Shown here: positions 17,438 to 25,828 of the stretch, piece by piece | Position numbering within the stretch: the stretch's first letter is position 1 | Layout of the letters: every line of letters starts with the position of its first letter | Source: an uncultured Bacteroidaceae bacterium | Lineage (GTDB): Bacteria > Bacteroidota > Bacteroidia > Bacteroidales > Bacteroidaceae | Direction: 5' to 3' | DNA: 36,817 bases | Assembly: GCA_905235565.1 (NCBI GenBank) | Contig: CAJOLR010000038.1 | Coordinates: forward strand, 1-36,817 | Program-made: the position numbers and the translations under genes | Notes under the pieces: model-generated | Database searches by the model: none | What the model saw: only the letters and a program-made list of their open reading frames with translations | Told to the model about the DNA's origin: nothing

Positions 17438-17445
17438 CAAAATTA
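17438..17445 (-). promoter_or_regulatory. -7 promoter box of the uptake operon
   Basis: Minus-strand TAATTTTG matches TAnnTTTG and puts the transcript start within a few nt of the first base of riboswitch helix P1. Confidence 0.65.
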
Positions 17446-17485
17446 GTAATAAATCATTATCTTTATACCACCTAATAAAAATTGA

Positions 17486-18136
17486 ATGATCAGGATACTC
17501 ATTGGGGCTGCCGCATCGGGCAGTGGCAAGACTACTTTCACGATGGGACTGCTGCGTGCACTTACGCGGCGCGGTCTCCGGGTGCAGCCTTTCAAATGCG
17601 GTCCTGACTATATTGATACGCAGTTTCACAGTATTGCGGCGGGTGCTGAGTCCGTCAATCTGGATACGTGGATGGCATCGGCCGAACATGTTCGTGAGGT
17701 CTTTGCACATTATTCTGAAGGGGCCGATGCGGCCGTGATTGAGGGCGTGATGGGATTGTTTGACGGCTATGACCATATGCGCGGAAGCAGTGCCGAGATT
17801 GCGGCTCTGCTGGATGTGCCGGTGCTACTGGTGGTCAATGCGCGCTCCACCGCATATTCCGTAGCGGCGCTGCTGCACGGATTCAGGAGTTTCCGGCCCG
17901 ATGTGCGCATTGCCGGCGTGGTTTTCAATCAGGTGGCATCGGAATCACATTATGCCTTTCTGCGGGATGCGGCGGCCGATGCGGGCGTTCGCAGCCTGGG
18001 CTGGATTCCGCGTACCGAGGGCATAGAAGTCCCGTCCAGACACCTTGGCCTCACCATAGGTTTGGAGCAGGAGATAAGCGCTCTTGCTGACAGAGCCGCA
18101 TCGAACACAACGGGGACGGTTCTCCCTGTGTTATGA
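17486..18136 (+). CDS. cobB: cobyrinic acid a,c-diamide synthase, synthetase domain (N-terminal half of split CobB)
   Basis: 216 residues. CobB/CbiA amidates the a and c side chains of (cobalt) cobyrinate using ATP and glutamine; this is the ATP-dependent domain: P-loop AAASGSGKTTFTMGLL at the start, KCGPDYIDTQFH, VIEGVMGLFDGYD and a DRxA region replaced by later sequence. Normal CobB is about 430-460 residues with a C-terminal glutaminase; here the frame meets a 230-bp palindrome at 18104 and stops at TGA 18134-18136, whose ATGA overlap begins the next gene. The last ten residues come from the palindrome. First gene of the plus-strand cob operon, 52 nt from the divergent riboswitch operon. 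Confidence 0.85.
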   Translation: MIRILIGAAASGSGKTTFTMGLLRALTRRGLRVQPFKCGPDYIDTQFHSIAAGAESVNLDTWMASAEHVREVFAHYSEGADAAVIEGVMGLFDGYDHMRGSSAEIAALLDVPVLLVVNARSTAYSVAALLHGFRSFRPDVRIAGVVFNQVASESHYAFLRDAAADAGVRSLGWIPRTEGIEVPSRHLGLTIGLEQEISALADRAASNTTGTVLPVL

Positions 18137-18333
18137 GTGCAATATTCCGGGAACTTTTTGGAATATCAGTATCTGAAACTACGGACCTTTCAGGTCCTAT
18201 CCCTCCCACGCCCTTTGGGCGCGGGCCCCTCCCGTTCACAGCGACACGGGCGTCGATGGTTTCCGATACCGATACTCCAAAAAGTTCTGTGCAATCAGGA
18301 TCATTAACACAGGGAGAACCGTCCCCGTTGTGT
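18104..18333. repeat. ~230-bp long palindromic element inside cobB
   Basis: Outer arms 18105-18133 and 18305-18333 are perfect 29-bp inverted repeats. Inner arms beginning GAACTTTTTGGA (about 18150-18178) and ending in TCCAAAAAGTTC (about 18259-18287) match with about three mismatches over 29 bp. The centre holds two small hairpins, GGACCT/AGGTCC and CGCCC/GGGCG. No transposase and no clear target duplication are visible. Deleting 230 bp rejoins the two cobB frames as DRAASNMQRIAV, which supports insertion into an ancestral single gene. It looks like a MITE-like element. Confidence 0.85.
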
Positions 18334-18990
18334 AATATGCAGAGGATTGCAGTAGCAAGGGACAGGGCGTTTAATTTTGCTTACCGGGAGAATCTGGACC
18401 GGCTGGCGCAGATGGGTCAGGTGGTTTATTTCAGCCCGCTTGCCGGTGATGAATTACCCAAGGACGTGGATCTGGTCTATCTGCCCGGCGGTTATCCGGA
18501 ACTTTTTGCGCCGCAGTTGGCGCTCAATAGGATGCTGGCATCGCAACTTGTTCAGTATGCCGAGGCTGGCGGACGCATTCTTGCAGAGTGCGGCGGAATG
18601 ATGTATCTGGGCAGATCGCTGACTGATCAGGAGGGCAAGGTCTGGCCAATGGCCGGGGTGCTGCCCATTGAGTGCACCATGCAGGGCGCGCGCCTGCACC
18701 TGGGCTACCGTCGCATGACCATCGGTGGCACAGAATTCCGCGGTCACGAGTTTCATTACTCTAAAATTGACGCAAAGGGGTCGTTTAACAATGCGTCAAA
18801 GGGGTCGTTTCTTTCAGTCGCTTCGCTTTGTGAAAGCGTCCCTTCGGGCCGAGCGCGTTTTGCGTCACTTCAGTTTGATGCGCGGGGTGAGAAAGTGGAT
18901 ACTGAGTTGTTCCGATACAAGAACGTGATTGCGGGCTACACACACTGGTATTGGGGTGAGTCCGATATCAATGCATTTTGGGAATTATGA
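18133..18990 (+). CDS. cobB: glutamine amidotransferase domain of split CobB
   Basis: 285 residues if translation starts at ATG 18133 in the ATGA overlap; the first ~68 residues come from the palindrome. A second start at 18337 gives MQRIAVARDRAFNFAYRENL, the normal beginning of the CobB glutaminase region. Then VYLPGGYPELFA, nucleophile Cys in ILAECGGMMYLG, FRGHEFHYS and GYTHWYWGE with the catalytic His. Residues from 18769 to 18867 (33 codons, from DAKGSF to GRARFAS) are a 76-bp-family palindromic repeat inserted in frame between GHEFHYS and the last strand. The stop overlaps the next ATG (ATGA). The enzyme is probably still made as two chains, though this is unproven. Confidence 0.82.
   Translation: MSAIFRELFGISVSETTDLSGPIPPTPFGRGPLPFTATRASMVSDTDTPKSSVQSGSLTQGEPSPLCNMQRIAVARDRAFNFAYRENLDRLAQMGQVVYFSPLAGDELPKDVDLVYLPGGYPELFAPQLALNRMLASQLVQYAEAGGRILAECGGMMYLGRSLTDQEGKVWPMAGVLPIECTMQGARLHLGYRRMTIGGTEFRGHEFHYSKIDAKGSFNNASKGSFLSVASLCESVPSGRARFASLQFDARGEKVDTELFRYKNVIAGYTHWYWGESDINAFWEL
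18768..18867 (+). repeat. 76-bp palindromic repeat, copy A, in frame within cobB
   Basis: Core 18791-18867 matches copy B (34351-34426) with four differences after the left arm. A partial duplicate of the left arm (18768-18786) precedes it, making 100 bp. Stem CTTTCA (18811-18816)/TGAAAG (18831-18836) corresponds to CTTTTA/TAAAAG in copy B, a compensatory C-G to T-A change. The coding frame is open throughout. Confidence 0.9.
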
Positions 18991-19556
18991 AAAGAATATA
19001 TACACGTACAGGCGATGACGGCACCACCGGAATCCACGGCGGCGAGCGGGTGCCCAAGGACGATATCCGCATAGAGGCCAACGGCACTCTGGATGAGCTC
19101 AACACCCAGATAGGCATTGTGCGCAGTATGCTCAAGGCCGATGACCGATGGCAGGAGGGGCTGTACAGGATACAGTGTGAACTGATGGCGGTTATGAGCC
19201 TGGTGGCAACGCCTTCTAAAAACCGTGACAGTAATCCCAACAGCCTGGATGCCGGGATGGAGCAGTTCTGTGAGAATTGGATGGACAGCATGACACAGCA
19301 GATAGGAGAGCATGAGCACTTCCTGATCCCCGGCGGAACGCCGCTGGCTGCACAGTTGCAGATGGCCCGGACTATATGCCGAAGGGCGGAACGAAGGCTT
19401 TGGACATTGCACAGGGAGGACCCTCTGCCGTTGGAGTTGCTGCGTTTTGTGAACCGTCTGAGTGACCTTTTCTTTATTCTGGCCCGGTTTGAACTGGACC
19501 GTCAGGGATGGCCCGAGGAGAAATGGAAGGCGTTTTCTTATAAGAACCGTAAGTGA
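18987..19556 (+). CDS. pduO: PduO-type ATP:cob(I)alamin/corrinoid adenosyltransferase
   Basis: 189 residues from the ATG at 18987, which overlaps the cobB stop by ATGA; a TTG three codons upstream is a less likely start. The PduO/MMAB signature TRTGDDGTTGIHGGERV opens the protein, DELNTQIGIVRSML follows, and RTICRRAERRLWTL with FVNRLSDLFFILARFE closes it. It attaches adenosine to reduced cobalt of corrinoids, the step between CobB and CobQ in the pathway. Replaces CobA/CobO, as is common in Bacteroidota. TGATG coupling to the next gene. Confidence 0.92.
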   Translation: MKRIYTRTGDDGTTGIHGGERVPKDDIRIEANGTLDELNTQIGIVRSMLKADDRWQEGLYRIQCELMAVMSLVATPSKNRDSNPNSLDAGMEQFCENWMDSMTQQIGEHEHFLIPGGTPLAAQLQMARTICRRAERRLWTLHREDPLPLELLRFVNRLSDLFFILARFELDRQGWPEEKWKAFSYKNRK

Positions 19557-21049
19557 TGGCTGATGCAAAGTTACATCCTGTGATGCTGGCGGGAACGGGC
19601 AGCGATGTAGGCAAGAGCGTGATTGCTACTGCCCTGTGCCGCATTTTCCGTCAGGACGGCTACAGTCCCGCTCCGTTCAAGGCGCAGAATATGGCGCTCA
19701 ACTCTTACGCAACCCCTGATGGTCTGGAGATTGGCCGCGCGCAGGCTGTCCAGGCCGAGGCTGCGGGTATTCCCTGCAATACCGATATGAACCCGCTGCT
19801 GCTCAAACCCAGTTCGGACCACACATCGCAGGTGGTGCTTAACGGCAAGCCTGTGGGCAATATGGGCGCATATGACTATTTCCGCCACGATGATGGGCGT
19901 GAAGTTTTGCGTAAAGAGGTCCATGCGGCGTTTGACCGCCTGAGCAGCCGCTACAACCCCATCGTAATGGAGGGTGCAGGCAGCATATCGGAACTGAACC
20001 TGCGCGATACGGACCTTGTCAATATGCCTATTGCCCGATACGCCGGAGCGCGCGTGATTCTGGTGGCCGATATTGACCGCGGCGGCGTTTTTGCCAGCGC
20101 ATACGGATCAGTGGCGCTTCAGACTCCGGAGGATAAAAAACTTATAAAGGGTATAATAGTCAATAAGTTCCGCGGTGATTTACGTCTGTTCGAGGAGGGT
20201 CGCAGGATACTGGAGGATATCTGCAAGGTTCCGGTGCTGGGCGTAGTGCCGTACTTCAAGGACATACATATAGAGGAGGAGGACTCCATGGAACTGGCCG
20301 GCAAGCAGCACAGCGCCGTGAGCGGCCGTGTGAACGTGGCGGTAATACTGCTGCGCCACATCTCCAACTTTACGGACTTTGGCATGCTGGAGCGTGATCC
20401 CAGGGTGAATCTTTACTATACCAACAACATTGAGGAGATAGGTAAGGCCGATATAATAATACTGCCCGGAACCAAGAGCACTATAGATGACCTCTATGAG
20501 ATTCGCCGCAACGGTGTGGCCGAGGCGGTTCTGCGCGCCCATAAAGATGGTACCACGGTTTTGGGTATCTGCGGCGGTTATCAGATGATGGGCATGAGTG
20601 TGGATGACCCCATGGGTATTGAGGGAAGCGTTCGCAGGATTCCGGGACTGGGACTGCTTCCGGTCGATACGGTTATGGAGGGCACCAAGGTAACGCGTCA
20701 GGTGACATTCCGGTTCAGGGATTCGGATGGCTGCACGGGCTATGAGATACATATGGGACGCACCGAAGCCGCAAAAGATGCTGAATGCAGCGCTCTTAAT
20801 ACATTCACTGACGGCACTGCCGACGGCTGTTTTGCCGATGAACGTACCATGGGAACCTACATTCACGGCATACTGGACAATCCGCAGGTGATAGAACGCC
20901 TGCTGGCACCGTTTGAGACAGCAAAATCTGGCTCTACCGCATTGAGTTACAATGATTTCAAACAGCAGCAATATGACTTGCTGGCAGACCATGTGCGCAA
21001 GCATATCAATATACCGCTTCTGTACAATATACTGACTGAGGATGATTAA
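19556..21049 (+). CDS. cobQ: cobyric acid synthase (CobQ/CbiP)
   Basis: 497 residues from the ATG at 19556 (an overlapping GTG at 19553 is in frame). CobQ amidates side chains b, d, e and g of adenosylcobyrinate a,c-diamide. N-terminal domain: MLAGTGSDVGKSVIATALCRIF P-loop-like motif, APFKAQNMALNSYAT, GRAQAVQAEA, MNPLLLKP, VMEGAGSISELNL, VADIDRGGVFAS. C-terminal glutaminase: LPGTKSTIDDL, Cys in LGICGGYQMMG, YEIHMGRTE and His in GTYIHGILDN. Length is normal for the family and no repeats interrupt it. Overlaps cobD by 8 nt. Confidence 0.96.
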   Translation: MADAKLHPVMLAGTGSDVGKSVIATALCRIFRQDGYSPAPFKAQNMALNSYATPDGLEIGRAQAVQAEAAGIPCNTDMNPLLLKPSSDHTSQVVLNGKPVGNMGAYDYFRHDDGREVLRKEVHAAFDRLSSRYNPIVMEGAGSISELNLRDTDLVNMPIARYAGARVILVADIDRGGVFASAYGSVALQTPEDKKLIKGIIVNKFRGDLRLFEEGRRILEDICKVPVLGVVPYFKDIHIEEEDSMELAGKQHSAVSGRVNVAVILLRHISNFTDFGMLERDPRVNLYYTNNIEEIGKADIIILPGTKSTIDDLYEIRRNGVAEAVLRAHKDGTTVLGICGGYQMMGMSVDDPMGIEGSVRRIPGLGLLPVDTVMEGTKVTRQVTFRFRDSDGCTGYEIHMGRTEAAKDAECSALNTFTDGTADGCFADERTMGTYIHGILDNPQVIERLLAPFETAKSGSTALSYNDFKQQQYDLLADHVRKHINIPLLYNILTEDD

Positions 21050-22058
21050 GGGACACGGCGACGACATATTCTCTTACCCCGCAATAAGGCACAATTTCAG
21101 TTCAAACATCGTGTGCCGCAGGGACCTGGATGCGCTGTATGAGCATCTTAACAGCTGTATGCCACGGATATCCTCTTACCCCGAGCCCGATGCCTCCTCG
21201 CTGGCCGCATTGTGGGCCGCATTGATGGGAATATCGGCCGATAACCTGTGCGTTACCAATGGTGCAACCGAGGCAATCTACCTGATAGCGCAGGTGTACC
21301 GCGAAAGCAACTCGCAGATACCGGTTCCCACGTTCAGCGAGTATGCCGATGCCTGCCGCCTGAACCGCCATAAGATTAAGGAAATATACTCTGTAGCAGG
21401 CCTTAAGCCTACGCCGGGCGGTCTGATCTGGCTTTGCAACCCCAACAATCCTACCGGAAAGGTTTGGGATCATGCCTGGTTGACGGAGATGATTGAGTCC
21501 AATCCCGCATGCATTTTCATAATTGACCAGTCATATGCGCCCTATACTCTGGATAAGGTTATTGATGTAAAGTGGGCTGTAGAAATGCCTAACGTGCTGC
21601 TGCTTCACTCCATGACCAAGCAGTTTGGCGTGCCGGGACTGAGGATAGGGGGCGTGAGCGGTAATCCGCGTCTGATCAAACAGCTCAGCCTGTTCCGTAT
21701 GCCGTGGTCTGTCAACGCTTTGGCCATTGAGGCAGGCAAGTTCCTGCTGCTGAACAGTGACTCTTATTTGATTGATGCCGAGGCTCTTATTGCAGAACGG
21801 GAGAGGGTAGCCGCAGAGTTTGACGGGACCGGGCTGATTGAGGTGTGGCCATCGGACTCCAATATGCTTCTGTCCAGACTCCGCATGGGAAAGGCATCGG
21901 CTTTGAAGGATTACCTGGCTGTAGAGAAGGGTATGCTGATACGTGACGCATCAAACTTTACGGGGCTGGACGAGGGCTGTTTCCGCATTGCGGTTCAGAG
22001 TCAGAAGGCTGATAATCTGCTAATTGAAGGAATTAGGGAATGGATGTTCAGCAATTGA
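21042..22058 (+). CDS. cobD: CobD-like L-threonine-O-3-phosphate decarboxylase
   Basis: 338 residues, PLP enzyme of the class I/II aminotransferase fold. It opens with GHGDDIFSYPAIRHNFSSNI as CobD proteins do. Visible elements: TNGATEAIYLIAQ, CNPNNPTGKVW, IDQSYAPYT, PLP lysine in HSMTKQFGVPGLRIGGV, and FRIAVQS. CobD makes (R)-1-aminopropan-2-ol phosphate for the nucleotide loop linker. Its position between cobQ and cbiB, overlapping both, fixes this role over a histidinol-phosphate aminotransferase. Confidence 0.93.
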   Translation: MIKGHGDDIFSYPAIRHNFSSNIVCRRDLDALYEHLNSCMPRISSYPEPDASSLAALWAALMGISADNLCVTNGATEAIYLIAQVYRESNSQIPVPTFSEYADACRLNRHKIKEIYSVAGLKPTPGGLIWLCNPNNPTGKVWDHAWLTEMIESNPACIFIIDQSYAPYTLDKVIDVKWAVEMPNVLLLHSMTKQFGVPGLRIGGVSGNPRLIKQLSLFRMPWSVNALAIEAGKFLLLNSDSYLIDAEALIAERERVAAEFDGTGLIEVWPSDSNMLLSRLRMGKASALKDYLAVEKGMLIRDASNFTGLDEGCFRIAVQSQKADNLLIEGIREWMFSN

Positions 22059-22978
22059 TTATAGCACATTTGCCGCTGCTTATTGGCGTTCTGACGGATG
22101 CTCTGCTGGGCGATCCGGCCTGGCTGCCGCATATAGTAGTCAAGTTCGGCTGGCTGATATCAAACGCTGAGCGCTGGTTCAACAAGGGTGCTCATCGCCG
22201 TCTCAAAGGCGCACTCACCGCACTGTTCCTGATAGGTTGTACATACATCCTGTTCTGGTGGTTCATCCCGTTCTGTTACGGATTGAACCAGTGGCTGGGC
22301 GTGTGCGTATCGGCCATATTCATATTCTACTTCCTGGCCGGAAAGACTCTGATAAAAGAGGTCAGAATGGTGTTTCAAGCAGTAGACGAATCAGTTGACA
22401 AAGGCCGCAGACAGCTGTCCCGAATTGTGGGGCGCGATACCGCAAACCTTGATGCTCAGGAGATACGTACCGCCGCGCTGGAGACCCTGGCTGAGAACCT
22501 GAGCGATGGCGTGGTTGCCCCGCTGTTCTGGTACATGCTTCTTGGAGTGCCGGGTATGGCGGCGTACAAGATGATCAACACGCTGGACTCCATGATAGGT
22601 TATAAGACAGAGCGTTACAAGGACTTTGGGTGCTGGGCCGCGCATATTGACGATGTTGCCAACTGGATTCCCGCACGCCTGACCGCATTGCTGATGGTGC
22701 TGTCCGCCGGCCGTCCCGGATTGCTGCGGTTTGTGAACAAGTACGGCCGTCAGCATGCCAGCCCCAACTCCGGCTACCCCGAATCGGCCCTGGCGGGTAT
22801 TCTGGATTGCCGTTTTGGCGGTACCCACACCTATTTCGGCCAGGAATTCTACAAACCCTACATAGGAGAAAACCCAAGGCAGCTGACTACAGAGGACGCC
22901 CGCCGCGCCATCCGCATCAATGTTATATCGGAGGTGATAATGGTTGTTATTGTGATTGCGCTCAGAGCTCTATTCTGA
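22040..22978 (+). CDS. cbiB: adenosylcobinamide-phosphate synthase CbiB
   Basis: 312 residues, inner-membrane protein. CbiB attaches aminopropanol (phosphate) to adenosylcobyrate. Motifs: DALLGDPAWLPHIVVKFGWLI, GRDTANLDAQEIRTAALETLAENLSDGVVAPLFWY, MINTLDSMIGYKTERYKDFG, and SPNSGYPESALAGIL. About four membrane helices. Start overlaps cobD by 19 nt; the 3' end overlaps the convergent cobC by 17 nt. Last gene of this plus-strand operon. Confidence 0.95.
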   Translation: MDVQQLIIAHLPLLIGVLTDALLGDPAWLPHIVVKFGWLISNAERWFNKGAHRRLKGALTALFLIGCTYILFWWFIPFCYGLNQWLGVCVSAIFIFYFLAGKTLIKEVRMVFQAVDESVDKGRRQLSRIVGRDTANLDAQEIRTAALETLAENLSDGVVAPLFWYMLLGVPGMAAYKMINTLDSMIGYKTERYKDFGCWAAHIDDVANWIPARLTALLMVLSAGRPGLLRFVNKYGRQHASPNSGYPESALAGILDCRFGGTHTYFGQEFYKPYIGENPRQLTTEDARRAIRINVISEVIMVVIVIALRALF

Positions 22979-23489
22979 TCATGCCGCCAAAGGGGATGAG
23001 GTTCTCAAAGGCGTGACGCAGGTCACAGAGGCCGGCATAGACTCGGGCGCAGGCCAGCACTCCGCCGTGTGCAAATATCAGCACGTTGTCATATTCCTTC
23101 TGTCTGAGTTCATCCATAAAGTCCCATATGCGCCGGTACATCTCGCGGAACGATTCGCCGCCGGGTATAGGGGCATCGACAAAATTATCATACCACTCCT
23201 GGATGTAGGGATCATCTATCTCATCGTAACGGAGCATCTCCCATCGGCCATAATTGAGTTCCTTGAGGCGGTTGTCCAGACGGGGTGTCCTAAATCCGCA
23301 ATAGTCTGCCAGAAATCTGCAACGGGATAGGGGACTACTATAGACGGCATCAAACGTGATGTCGGGGATTGAATCTTTGACGGCCCGGGCCTCGGTTTTG
23401 AAGGTCTCCTTGAGCGGGACATCGGTCTGCCCGTAGCATGTGCCTTGAGGTACATCGGGGGCGGTATGCCGGATAATATATACGTTCAT
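22962..23489 (-). CDS. cobC: alpha-ribazole-5'-phosphate phosphatase (CobC-type histidine phosphatase)
   Basis: 175 residues. Histidine phosphatase fold: catalytic RHTAP at residues 7-11, YSSPLSRCRFLAD, LKELNYGRWE, PGGESF and second His in IFAHGGVL. CobC removes the phosphate from alpha-ribazole phosphate or from cobalamin 5'-phosphate. Assigned over general phosphoglycerate mutases because it overlaps cobS by 4 nt at the end of the cobU-T-S operon. It could also have phosphatase activity on other substrates. Confidence 0.9.
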   Translation of the reverse strand: MNVYIIRHTAPDVPQGTCYGQTDVPLKETFKTEARAVKDSIPDITFDAVYSSPLSRCRFLADYCGFRTPRLDNRLKELNYGRWEMLRYDEIDDPYIQEWYDNFVDAPIPGGESFREMYRRIWDFMDELRQKEYDNVLIFAHGGVLACARVYAGLCDLRHAFENLIPFGGMIRIEL

Positions 23490-24250
23490 ACGATTGCGGT
23501 TACAAGACGGAATACAAGTTCGGTAATGAGGGCCATGGCGCCGCAGCAGTCGCCGGTGTAACCCCCTATCTTTTTCTTAAACAGCAGCAGGAGCAGCATG
23601 GCGACCACAATGGGAACACAGGCAACCAGACTGAGATTCAGATAGTTGGTTATGAACGGGCTGTCAGGTAAGACTATGATGGCCAGTGCAGCCAATCCGG
23701 AAATGACTGTAAGGGCCTCTTCGAGCGCCGTAGGGTGAGTGTAGACTGTGCGGTTCTTGCTCTCCTGCTGGGGGCGTGCATATGGCAGGAACCATACTAT
23801 GTGGCTGCTTATGCACTTGCTGAACACATCGGACGAAAGAATTATGAGGGGGACATAATCAGGACGAATGTTGGCAAGGATAACATAAGACAGCAGGAAG
23901 TAAAGAATAAGTCCGATAACCCCGTATGTGCCTATGTGCGAGTCTTTCATGATGCGAAGTGTGCTGTCGCGGTCCGTCCCGCCGCCGAATCCGTCCAGGA
24001 AATCGGCCAGCCCGTCCTCATGCAGGGCGCCCATAAGCAGGACTCTTGCAAGTAGTGCCATAACGATGGCAATGCCCAGTGAGGTGATATTGAAAAGCAG
24101 CCAGAACGTCAGGGCCGATACGCCGCCGGTCAGCCATCCGGTTACGCTCCACCATCCGGTCACATGACTGAAACACTCACTCGGAACCTGCTTGATCCTG
24201 TGGAACGGCAGGCGCGTAAAGAACATAAGTGCAGCAAGGACGTTATTCAT
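23486..24250 (-). CDS. cobS: adenosylcobinamide-GDP ribazoletransferase CobS
   Basis: 254 residues, integral membrane. Joins adenosylcobinamide-GDP to alpha-ribazole (phosphate). Signature acidic region HEDGLADFLDGFGGGTDRDSTLRIMKDSHIGTYGV in the first half, FFTRLPF near the start and GGYTGDCCGAMALITELVFRL at the C-terminus, all as expected. About six to seven helices. Overlaps cobC by 4 nt; 4 nt after cobT. Confidence 0.95.
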   Translation of the reverse strand: MNNVLAALMFFTRLPFHRIKQVPSECFSHVTGWWSVTGWLTGGVSALTFWLLFNITSLGIAIVMALLARVLLMGALHEDGLADFLDGFGGGTDRDSTLRIMKDSHIGTYGVIGLILYFLLSYVILANIRPDYVPLIILSSDVFSKCISSHIVWFLPYARPQQESKNRTVYTHPTALEEALTVISGLAALAIIVLPDSPFITNYLNLSLVACVPIVVAMLLLLLFKKKIGGYTGDCCGAMALITELVFRLVTAIV

Positions 24251-24254
24251 ATTC

Positions 24255-25301
24255 TTAGAAGTATTTGGTTACGGATGCCTTCCTGAAGGAATCCATTTCA
24301 TTGATCATGTTGACGGCCGATTGCACGATAGGGTAGGCGCAGACCGCTCCGCTGCCTTCGCCCAAGCGTAGGTCCAGATGGAGCAAAGGCTTGGCATTCA
24401 TACTCTCCAGCAGCAGTTTGTGGCCGCTCTCGTCGCCCTGATGCCCGAATATGGCATAGTCCAAAACGTCCGGGCAGAGCTTGGACGAAGCCAGCATACA
24501 GGCGCTCATTATGAATCCGTCCACCAGGATGACCATGCGGAGCTCTGCCGCACGCAGCATGGCACCTACTGCCATAACCATCTCGTAGCCACCGTATCGG
24601 GCCATAATCTCAGGCACCGTGTGATGACCGGGATAAATCTCAACGGAGTGTTTCAGTACATCATACTTATGGTTCACTCCGCCTTTGTCCAGACCGGCTC
24701 CCGCTCCTATGCATTTATCAAGCGGAATACCGGCCAGCAGTGACATCCATATTGAAGAGGCCGATGTGTTGCCGCATCCCATCTCGCCAAAACTGATTAT
24801 ATTGCAACCGTCGGCATACACCTTGTCAACGCACTGTGCTCCGCGCTCCATTGCCAGCTCAAGTTCCTGCTGAGTCATGGCAGCTTCGACGGAGAAATCA
24901 CGTGTACCTTTGCGAACCTTCATGTTGACTATGCCGCTGCTGTAGTCCATGTCGTGGTCTATGCCCGCATCCACCACCATCAGGTGGAATCCGTGCTGAC
25001 GGCAAAGAAAACTGATTCCGGCGCCGCCCTCCAGGAAATGGTAAGACTGCTGCCAGGTGACCTCCTTGGGCGATACGCTCACGCCTTGCGCAAGTACTCC
25101 ATGATCGGCCGCAAAGAGTATGTTGCAGGGGTTGCTGAATTCCGGACTCAGGGTGTGCTGTATCATACAGATCTGTGCGGCAAGTGATTCCAGCCGGCCA
25201 AGTGAGCCCTTTGGCTTGGTCAGGTTGTCTATCTTGTCAAGGACCTGCGCCCGGAACTCCGCATCGGTTGTGGATTGTATATTGAATTGCATATCTGTCA
25301 T
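24255..25301 (-). CDS. cobT: nicotinate-nucleotide-dimethylbenzimidazole phosphoribosyltransferase CobT
   Basis: 348 residues. Makes alpha-ribazole phosphate by moving phosphoribose from nicotinate mononucleotide to a lower-ligand base. Motifs: [63 protein letters not shown] and catalytic Glu in [20 protein letters not shown]. Start at 25301 or three codons later; the first overlaps cobU by 4 nt. Which base is attached cannot be told; no benzimidazole-synthesis genes (bza/bluB) are in the window. Confidence 0.96.
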   Translation of the reverse strand: MTDMQFNIQSTTDAEFRAQVLDKIDNLTKPKGSLGRLESLAAQICMIQHTLSPEFSNPCNILFAADHGVLAQGVSVSPKEVTWQQSYHFLEGGAGISFLCRQHGFHLMVVDAGIDHDMDYSSGIVNMKVRKGTRDFSVEAAMTQQELELAMERGAQCVDKVYADGCNIISFGEMGCGNTSASSIWMSLLAGIPLDKCIGAGAGLDKGGVNHKYDVLKHSVEIYPGHHTVPEIMARYGGYEMVMAVGAMLRAAELRMVILVDGFIMSACMLASSKLCPDVLDYAIFGHQGDESGHKLLLESMNAKPLLHLDLRLGEGSGAVCAYPIVQSAVNMINEMDSFRKASVTKYF

Positions 25302-25828
25302 TTGATTTTTACGGGGATTCCGCTCACCATAAGCGTTACCTCATCGGCTCTGGAAGCGATGTACTGGTTTACCCAGCCCTGGAGGTCTGTAAAACGGCGC
25401 TGCTGCGTGTTGGCCGATACGCCTCCCATACCTATCTCGTTGGTTACGAATATGAAAGTTGCGTCCTGTGCGGTAAACCGGTCAAACTCCGTCTTGAGGT
25501 CCTGCAGGCACTCACTGACCCAGTTCAGGTCCTGGTCGGCACGCTGCAAGTCGCGGTAAAAGAAATTGGTGCACCACAGTGTTACACAGTCAATTACCAC
25601 CACTCGGCCGCTCAGGTCGTGGCGGCTCAGCTCCAGCTCCTCCTCAATGTTGGTCCACTCCGGGCCGCGTCGCTCCTGATGCCTGCGCACACGTTCGCGG
25701 AACTCATCGTCCCACACCCGGGCAGTGGCCAGATACACGGGATTCGCACTCATCGAAAGTGCTGTCCTTTCGGCAAAAGCGCTCTTGCCTGACCTCTCGC
25801 CTCCGGTTATCAGTATTATCTTTCTCAT
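25298..25828 (-). CDS. cobU: bifunctional adenosylcobinamide kinase/guanylyltransferase CobU
   Basis: 176 residues. P-loop [10 protein letters not shown] at the start, [27 protein letters not shown] with the His that is guanylylated in CobU (RRHQ), [14 protein letters not shown], and [31 protein letters not shown]. It activates adenosylcobinamide to the GDP form for CobS. Overlaps the NUDIX gene and cobT by 4 nt each. Confidence 0.96.
   Translation of the reverse strand: MRKIILITGGERSGKSAFAERTALSMSANPVYLATARVWDDEFRERVRRHQERRGPEWTNIEEELELSRHDLSGRVVVIDCVTLWCTNFFYRDLQRADQDLNWVSECLQDLKTEFDRFTAQDATFIFVTNEIGMGGVSANTQQRRFTDLQGWVNQYIASRADEVTLMVSGIPVKIK

Noticed and set aside
18936..19568. 210-codon minus-strand open frame opposite the adenosyltransferase
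   Set aside because: Antisense shadow; the plus-strand PduO motifs are unambiguous.
20180..21067. 295-codon minus-strand open frame opposite cobQ
   Set aside because: Antisense shadow of the cobQ glutaminase domain; no independent motif.
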